Shown here: in pieces, positions 57,203 through 64,000 of the stretch
How positions within the stretch are numbered: position 1 is the stretch's first letter
Layout of the letters: every line of letters begins with the position of its first letter
Assembly: GCA_019775845.1 (NCBI GenBank)
Contig: JADQAV010000038.1
Span: 221,883-285,882 of the forward strand
DNA length: 64,000 nt
DNA from: Myrmaecium sp. VS I D KN 1
Lineage: Eukaryota > Ascomycota > Dothideomycetes > Valsariales > Valsariaceae
Direction of reading: 5' to 3'
Program-made: the position numbers and the translations under genes
The notes under the pieces: model-generated
What the model was told of the DNA's origin: nothing
Seen by the model: only the letters and a program-made list of their open reading frames with translations
Databases searched by the model: none

Positions 57203-58809
57203 ATGGCCAGTCAACAGTGTCTCCGTCGCATGGCGGCTTATGCCACCACAGGTGTTCGAGGATATGCGCACCTCATGGCGAGGCCTCGCGCTCCACCACC
57301 GCAGCTGTCCAGGATGGCTCTCACGCATTTCCGCACCTATGGTTAGTCGAATCCACGAGCAGATGGACGTCCTCGCGCTCACCGCTTCGCAGCCGACAAG
57401 GTCATCAAGGTTCCGGAGATGGCGGAATCCATCACAGAGGGTACCCTGAAGCAATGGTCAAAACAGGTTGGCGACTATGTGGAGCAGGATGAAGAGATTG
57501 CCACCATTGAGACCGACAAGGTGAGTCCTCTCCAATTGGTCGCGTGAATTCCGTCTAATACATGTCCGTAGATCGATGTGTCCGTCAACGCCCCCGAAGC
57601 CGGTACGATCAAGGAGTTTCTCGCAAACGAAGAGGATACCGTCACCGTCGGTCAGGATCTCGTGAGGTTGGAGCTTGGCGGTGAGCCTCAGGGAGGCAAG
57701 GAAGAGGCGAAGCAGGAACCGAAGGAGCCGGCTTCGAAAGACAAGGAGACGTCCTCGCAGCCCCAGGGCGAGCAGGAGCAGGTCAAGGAGAGCAAGCCGG
57801 CGCCGTCGAAGGCCCCTGAACCTCCTAAGGAGGAGAAGAAGCCTGCCCCGGCCCCCAAGGAGGAAAAGAAGCCTGCCGCTGCTAAGGAGCAGTCCAAGGC
57901 CCAGTCTCCGTTCGGCAGCCGCGAGGAACGCCGCGTGAAGATGAACCGGATGCGTCTCCGGATCGCCGAGCGTCTCAAGCAGTCGCAGAACACTGCCGCG
58001 TCTCTCACCACCTTCAACGAGGTTGACATGTCTTCTTTGATGGAGATGCGCAAGCTCTACAAGGACGACATTCTCAAGAAGACCGGTGTCAAGCTTGGCT
58101 TCATGAGCGCTTTCTCCCGCGCCTGCTGCTTGGCCATGAAGGAGCTCCCCGCCGTCAACGCCTCCATCGAGGGCCCCAACGGCGGCGACACCATCGTCTA
58201 CCGTGACTACGTCGACATCAGTGTGGCCGTTGCTACCGAGAAGGGTCTCGTCACTCCGGTCGTCCGTAACGCCGAATCCATGTCCATGGTTGAGGTTGAG
58301 CAGGAGATTGCCAACTTGGGCAAGAAGGCCCGTGACAACAAGCTTACCATCGAGGACATGGCCGGTGGTACTTTCACCATCAGCAACGTGAGTTTTCTTG
58401 TGGTTTTGCCGATTGGCTTTCATTTGCTGACTTTGTCTAGGGTGGCGTTTTCGGCTCTCTCTACGGCACCCCCATTATTAACCTTCCGCAAACCGGTGAG
58501 TAGCGAACCCGAGCCTTGGCCTGACCGATGCTGACATGCTATAGCTGTGCTTGGTCTTCACGCCATCAAGGAGAGGCCCGTCGCCGTCAACGGCAAGGTG
58601 GAGATCCGCCCGGTAAGTGAACCCCGTCCCGACCCCGCTTGCCCTGGGGTGTTTTCGTCGTCACAAGCCACTAACAGCGTTCGCCGCCCTAGATGATGTA
58701 CCTGGCCCTGACCTACGACCACCGTCTGCTCGACGGCCGGGAAGCCGTCACCTTCCTCGTGAAGGTCAAGGAGTTCATCGAGGACCCCCGTCGTTTGTTG
58801 TTGGCTTAA
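57203..58809 (+). CDS. KGD2: 2-oxoglutarate dehydrogenase E2 (dihydrolipoamide succinyltransferase)
   Basis: Six exons, 57203-57341, 57393-57520, 57572-58387, 58441-58495, 58545-58612 and 58693-58809, 440 aa. An Arg-rich mitochondrial presequence precedes the lipoyl domain ([14 protein letters not shown] to about residue 125) with lipoylated Lys89 in IETDKIDV, exactly at the exon 2-3 junction. A long Glu/Lys/Pro/Ala linker follows, lacking a clear E1/E3 peripheral-binding domain, as in yeast Kgd2. The catalytic domain runs from [17 protein letters not shown] to [10 protein letters not shown] (His412, Asp416). It transfers succinyl groups from lipoate to CoA in the TCA cycle. Confidence 0.97.
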
Positions 58810-60252
58810 ATGCTTGGGTGTTCTTCTTCTTTGGGGTGGGGGGAAATATCACGAGGGGGTGGGGTTGGGGGTTGGAGCTGCACGGTTGTACAATTAAACA
58901 CTTCTGTCCAATTCCTTGTCAGACACAAAAATGCACACACGAGGATACACTTCTTTAGCGTTGTCGCTGTTTCGGGGTGAGTGGGGGGAGTCGGTTAGAG
59001 GGGAGGTGGTGGGTGGGTGGCGGTTTGTATTGTTTGTTGCATATCCAGCGAGATGAAGTTTGCGACGTGCGCACATTCGATCCACCATCGTTTTTTATCA
59101 CTCTTTGCATGCGTCTGAGGGAAATGATATAAAGGAAACGTGATAACGTCATCATCATCATATGTGGTCGTCGTGGTGTACGAAGATGTGTGTGGGTGCA
59201 TGCAGCCTCATCCGCCCCTCCCCATCATACCGTGCCATCCAGTGAGGTACTCTCTGTCCACAGCACCACACAAAAATAATAAAAATGAAAGGGAAAATGA
59301 AAGCAAGACATCTCGCTTCCACACCATCCGTTTTTCCCTCTCGTTTCGGCGATGTGGTGGGGTGGAAGAGCGGATTGACTGATTTTTATTTATTTTTCTT
59401 CTACTATGTAATTTTTTTCTCAAGGATCATCATCCATCTTCCTCGAGATGGCTACCACTGAACCATACTACACTACATCGACCTTCATTAACAAGCGGCA
59501 TAGACGCAGCGGAGGAGAGGATCGTATTACTCGAGTATCTATATATATATTTCATGATGCGTGTGTATATTATCAATGGTCGATGTATGCAGTCACACAG
59601 TATATGGTGGTGAAGTACGGATAGGAGGGTGGCACAACCAACACCAATACCCACACCGAAGACCGCACGAATCCCCAATGACGAAAAACAAATGACCCCC
59701 CCAAATCCTCAACAGCGCGTGAAACGGAGGCGAATTCGGTAAGCAGAAAGGAGGGATAATATATCAACATTGGAAATAGAGACAGAGGTGGAATGGAGTG
59801 GAATGGAATGGGTTCACATCCTAATGGTAAGGATGTATGTAGAGTATGTACGTCTCTAGATTATGTATATACATTTATCTATCCGAAGACCGAAGCCCGT
59901 GCCTCTCATCGTCCAGGACAACAACAAGGGACGACGATGCGAGTCTCGATGCAGAATGCAAGATGCCAAAATGCGGATGCGACGCAACATGCCAACTGCG
60001 AATGCAATGCGATGCAATGTGATGCGATGCAATACCAACGAAAATCAAACGAGACGAAAATGGAAATGCTCGTAAACCCCCCCCTCCCCGCCCCTTTTCC
60101 TGTACAATCACAAAAAGGTAGATCCTCACATATATACACAACCAACAGAGATGATCCCCCCGAAATCCAAAACAAAGGCGGGAGGGGGAACGAGATCAAA
60201 ACAAGGAAAAAAACCGAAAGACACGTCCAAAAAAAAGACGAACAACACCCCA
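58810..60252. other. Convergent intergenic region
   Basis: About 1.44 kb between the KGD2 and MFS stop codons, with simple AT and GA repeats and alternating purine/pyrimidine tracts (around 59530-59580). No gene, tRNA or transposon end recognised. Confidence 0.5.
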
Positions 60253-62248
60253 TCAAGCCTCCCCCCCACTCCCCTCCCCATCCTCATCCTCCTCACCCGG
60301 AAGGAGAATCTCATGGCCCGTCCCATTCCGCACCCAATAGCTCGCCACGCAGCCCACCGCGGACACCGCCGCGACCAGCCACCATGCGAGGCCCACCGCG
60401 CCCTTCTCCAAGCCGAGACTGTACCAGTAGCCGCCGACGATGGGGCCGACGGTGCGGAACATGCTGCTCGTGCTCTGGCCCACGCCGTGGATCGTGCCCA
60501 GCACGCTCGGGTGGGGGGACGCGTTGTTGACGAGGATGATGCTGGCGGGCAGGGCGAACGTGCGCGCCGCCACCTGCATCAGCAGGACCGCGCAGATGCC
60601 GGTCCAGATCCAGAAGCCGGAGGCCGCCGCCGGCGGCGCCGTGGTCGAGGGCAGCCGCGACAGGAAGGGCGCGAAGAAGTAGGCGAGCGGGAAGAGCACG
60701 AGCGAGTAGCGGAAGCAGCGGAGCAGGCCGTACTTGCCGTTCACGGGCGGGTACAGCACCAGCTGTAGGACCAGGCCGACGATGCCGAGGATGGCGAGGG
60801 AGAAGCCGAGGGCGGCGGGCTGGAAGGCGAGGCCGCCCGTGAAGTGGAACAGGCCGTGGTTCGGCGGCGGCCGCCGGGCCGGGTCCTCGCTGGCCGGGTC
60901 CTCGCGCGCGGAGGAGAGGAAGATGATCCACAGGCTCGAGAAGGCGCCCATGTGGAAGTCGAAGATGGCGACCGAGAGCAGCGTCCAGAGCACGTTGGCC
61001 GTCCAGATGCGGTGGAAGGGCAGCCGCTGCCGGGGCGACGCCGTCCGCTTCCACTTCTCCCGCGACACGTCCCCCATCTCGACCTCGTCGACGGGGCCGG
61101 ACTCGGGATGCGGCCGGGAGGTGGCGAGCGGGCGGTAGCCGCCGCCGTGGCGCGCGGATTTCAGCACGTCGCGCACGCCGTCCCACATCTCGCGGAAGAA
61201 GGACCGGATGCCGCGCGCGTTGATGGCGCTCGGGAGCGTCTCCCGCAGGTACAGGACGACCACGGCCGTCTCGACGAGGAGGAGGACGCTCGAGAGGAGA
61301 CTGGGGAGGGCGTAGGGGTAGTCGATCATCCACTGGACGCCGGTGCCGCCGCCGAAGACGGAATTCTCGCCGAACAGGCTGGGAAAGCTGGCGACAGGCT
61401 CGCAGAGCAGACCGCCGAGCACTGGACGATGTGAGTTAGTCAAAAGGGGCGCATACATGGCGAGGGGCCATGGAAGCTTGCTTACCAGGTCCGAGGATAT
61501 TGGCGACGTTGAACGCCAGGGGCAGCAGCAGGAAGGCGCGCGAGTGGTAGCGCTTGTCGACGACCTCGGCGACCATGGTCCGGGCGGAACCGACGGTGCC
61601 GTTGATGGCGCCGCCGAGCACTCGCCAGACGGCGGCCTGCCAGAAGGTGTTGGAGAAGCCGACGCCGATGCAGGTGAGGGCGGTGCCGGCGAGGCCGATG
61701 ACCAGGACGGACTTGCGGCCGAAGGAGGGCAGGTCGGCGACGCGGCCCCAGACCAGGGCGCTGACGATCTGGGCGCCGGTGAAGCTGCCCTGGAGGATGC
61801 CGGCCTGGTGGGAGATGACGGCGTCGGGCAGGGCGAGGTCGAAGGAGCGGAGCTGGTGGATCATGTAGCTCTGCAGGGAGGCCTGCTGCCAGAAGTCGAC
61901 CATGCGGGAGAGGGCGAGGATGGCCAGCTGGTCCTTATTCGGCATGGAAGCCCATGAGGGCGGCGGGGGGCGGGACTCGCCCACGGGGGTGGAGGATTGG
62001 GAGGGACGGTCGATGGCGTCGCGGTCGTCGAGGATGTCGTGGAGGTCTTGGCCGGCGAAGCTTAGCCTTCCGGGGCCGGGGGAGCGGAGGCTGTTGCCGG
62101 TGGCCTGTTGGGTGGCCTCGTTGAAGGCGCCGGAAGCATGGCGTTGGTGGACGCGCTTGTAGTCTCCGTTCATGCTCGTCACGGAGGTGGTGCTCTGCAG
62201 GCGGGCATGGCCGGTGGAACGAGATTCGGAGTGCCGGGCTGCCCTCAT
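60253..62248 (-). CDS. Major facilitator superfamily transporter
   Basis: Two exons, 62248-61486 and 61421-60253 (GTAAGC..GTCCAG), 643 aa. A cytosolic N-terminus of about 105 residues is followed by six helices carrying the MFS loop 2-3 motif WGRVADLPSFGRKSVLVIG and VWRVLGGAINGTVGSARTMVAE, then NVANILGPVLGGLL across the splice. A central loop with polar sequence about 380-440 separates this half from the next. The second half includes LWIIFLSSA, LGFSLAILGIVGLVLQL and VNNASPHPSVLGTIHGVGQSTSSMFRTVGPIVGGYWY. The pattern resembles the drug:H+ antiporter/ZIFL-like branch of fungal MFS. The substrate cannot be told. The C-terminal tail is acidic. Confidence 0.9.
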
Positions 62249-62333
62249 GGCGGGGAGGGGAGGAGGGGGGGGACGACACTTAATACCTTGCTAAGAGGTA
62301 AGGTCCACGCCGTGAGAGGGTCCAACGGCCGAG

Positions 62334-62363
<30 letters not shown>
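62334..62363. repeat. (GAC)10 trinucleotide repeat
   Basis: Perfect GAC repeat about 85 bases upstream of the MFS start codon, probably within its promoter or leader. Confidence 0.88.
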
Positions 62364-62365
<2 letters not shown>

Positions 62366-63453
62366 GCGAATGCGGGACTCGGAAGGGTTTCAGGGTCGGA
62401 CAGGGTGGTAGGAGTACCTAGTGAGTCGGCGTGTGGTCGGCAAGGTCATCCGTCATCCGCAAGGTTTTGGCATATCCCGTCACTTTTGGCGGCCGGAGGA
62501 GAAGGAGAAGGAGAAGGTGGAGGAGACTGGCCGCACTTCGGTTGATGACGCTTGTACAATCCCGGAAACGGATCGAGTGGGATCTTGGGTGGTGGCAGAA
62601 GTCTAGTAAGTAGTGGATAGTAAGGTAGGTAATAGTGAGTAGTGAATGGAATGATGAGAATGATTGGAATGATAGGAGTAACTAGCAAGCTGTCGCGGAC
62701 ACTGGCGCTGGTGAATTGAATCTCGCAGGCCGGGACCGCCGCTGCGTAATGGCTGACGGATGCGCCTGAGATGGTGGGAGATAGCAGTGGATAGTAGTAG
62801 GGAGTATGTAGATTGTAGGAAGCTAGATACAGCAGTAAATTACTACTACACAAATATGCTGTATTCCAATCACCGAACCAGGCAGGGCGACGCAACGGCA
62901 ACGTAAAAGTCAACGCAACATGCAGTACCGTAGTAGTTAGGTTAGGTACAATTAGGCAGAGTTTGGATGGCGGATTTCATTAGCGGGATGTGGACGTGGA
63001 TGGATGAAATGGATGTGTCCGGTCCGGTAGCGAGCGGGCGCCGGCCGGGCGACTCTTTCGTCCTGCAGAACTGGTTGGGAGGCCTGTCGTCGGGCGCGGA
63101 AGTGGACGTGGTGCCGTGCCTAATTCTCCCAACCAAGATCCTTCTCAGATGCATGCGTTTCACTCACCTTCTCTCGTCTCGTCTCGTCTCGTGCTCGTCT
63201 GGAGAGCGCAACAGTCGCTGATCGAAGAAAAAGGGGGGAGGGGAATGGCAATCGATATGCCATCCATATCCTGAAATCCAACGAAATACATACATCATCA
63301 TCCACACACTCACACACAGACGCACGCGCGCGCAAACCTCTTGCGTTTCGGCGGATGTGCGTCGTCGGGGGGTTTGCAGGGGGGAGAGGTGAGCGGGGGG
63401 GCCATGAACAGGCCATGGCGGCGGGGGTGAACGCGTAACGCATCGCTCTGTCC

Positions 63454-63488
63454 ATCCAGCATCCAGCATCCAGCATCCAGCATCCAGC
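63454..63488. repeat. (ATCCAGC)5 tandem repeat
   Basis: Five perfect 7-nt units followed by a partial unit. Confidence 0.88.
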
Positions 63489-64000
63489 ATCCTGTTGCTG
63501 AGGGGAACAGCAGCAGGGGAGAAAGAAAAAAAAAGGCGGCCGTGGCGTCCCGTCCCTCAAGGCTGAAGGAAGGAGAGGAAGCGGGGCGATGGGATTGGAT
63601 TGGATGGCAGGGGCGGCGTGTCATGGGCTTGGAATCCGGAACGCTCCGTGATAACTTCTCACTGCTCTCGTCTGGCAGCCCTACATATGCTCTTGTTGCA
63701 GGATATCCGTAGAAAAAAGGAAGAAAGGAAGAAAGGGAAAGCATCCCCCCCCATTGGCCTCGGAAAGAGAACAAACGGAAATGACAGAGAAAAGGAGAAA
63801 AGAGAAGAAATATTAGAGCAATGATCCCGCGTCACACAAGCGATAAAATGAGACATCACCCACGGGTCATGCACGTCGTCCAATGAAAATGAAAAAAAAA
63901 AAGAAATATAATCTGTCGGCCTTTCCGCCTTGCTGCCTGAAAGTCATGCATGCATGCATGTCTGCCTGATGCGAAACTCCCCGCCCCCCCCTCCCCCCCT

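Larger units (their letters stand above)
62249..64000. other. Right-edge intergenic region
   Basis: 1.75 kb upstream of the MFS gene up to the window end. It contains a (GAC)n tract (62334-62363) and a heptanucleotide repeat (63454-63488). Open frames are short and low-complexity; no gene supported. Confidence 0.5.

Noticed and set aside
60311-61333. 340-codon Arg/Pro-rich frame overlapping the MFS transporter on the same strand
   Set aside because: A frame-shifted reading of high-GC membrane-protein codons; the other frame carries helices and MFS motifs.

Overview
The window is nuclear DNA of a filamentous ascomycete (Pezizomycotina). The evidence is GC-rich genes with many short introns (mostly 50-60 nt, GT..AG, with CTAAC/CTGAC-like branch sites), a divergent H2A/H2B pair with introns in both genes, fungal-type orthologues throughout, and one AT-rich transposon relic that carries the signature of repeat-induced point mutation (RIP). 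I cannot fix genus or order by eye. Twenty-two protein genes are supported by splice structures that I checked for reading phase, plus the last 27 codons of one more at the left edge. Nearly all are conserved housekeeping genes. I see no secondary-metabolite cluster, CRISPR, rRNA or tRNA.

Layout. 0-7.5 kb: end of an unknown gene; TAN1 (tRNA acetylation adaptor); an aminoglycoside-phosphotransferase-fold protein lacking key kinase residues; CUE3/RQT3 (ribosome quality control) divergent from RPS20 (uS10). 9-17.4 kb: MSS4 (PI4P 5-kinase), histone H1 and RPT3 (proteasome ATPase), all on the minus strand. 19.4-29.7 kb: SWI1 (SWI/SNF), then RPA34 (Pol I subunit) divergent from GRC3 (rRNA-processing polynucleotide kinase). 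32.7-38.3 kb: a PHO84-type phosphate permease and RMI1, separated by a 1,937-bp RIP-destroyed Fot1/pogo-like element with terminal inverted repeats and a TA duplication. 38.7-47.3 kb: a small mitochondrial LEA-like protein, SKI3, NDUFA13 and TRM10. 48.4-58.8 kb: SQS1 divergent from ATG4; H2B divergent from H2A; NDUFB9 divergent from KGD2. 60.2-62.2 kb: an MFS transporter.

Functional themes. RNA and translation surveillance dominates (TAN1, CUE3, RPS20, RPA34, GRC3, SKI3, TRM10, SQS1), with chromatin genes (H1, SWI1, H2A, H2B, RMI1) and mitochondrial genes (NDUFA13, NDUFB9, KGD2, LEA-like). Several pairs are head to head over short shared promoters. Two join functionally linked products beyond the expected histone pair: CUE3-RPS20 (a factor recruited to ubiquitinated uS10, next to uS10 itself) and RPA34-GRC3 (both RNA polymerase I / rRNA biogenesis).

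The least ordinary items are the RIP-saturated transposon, the probable pseudokinase near 3-4 kb, the CUE3-RPS20 pair, and exon structures in which functional ends sit on tiny exons (RPT3, H1, NDUFB9). No clearly new multi-gene system was found.
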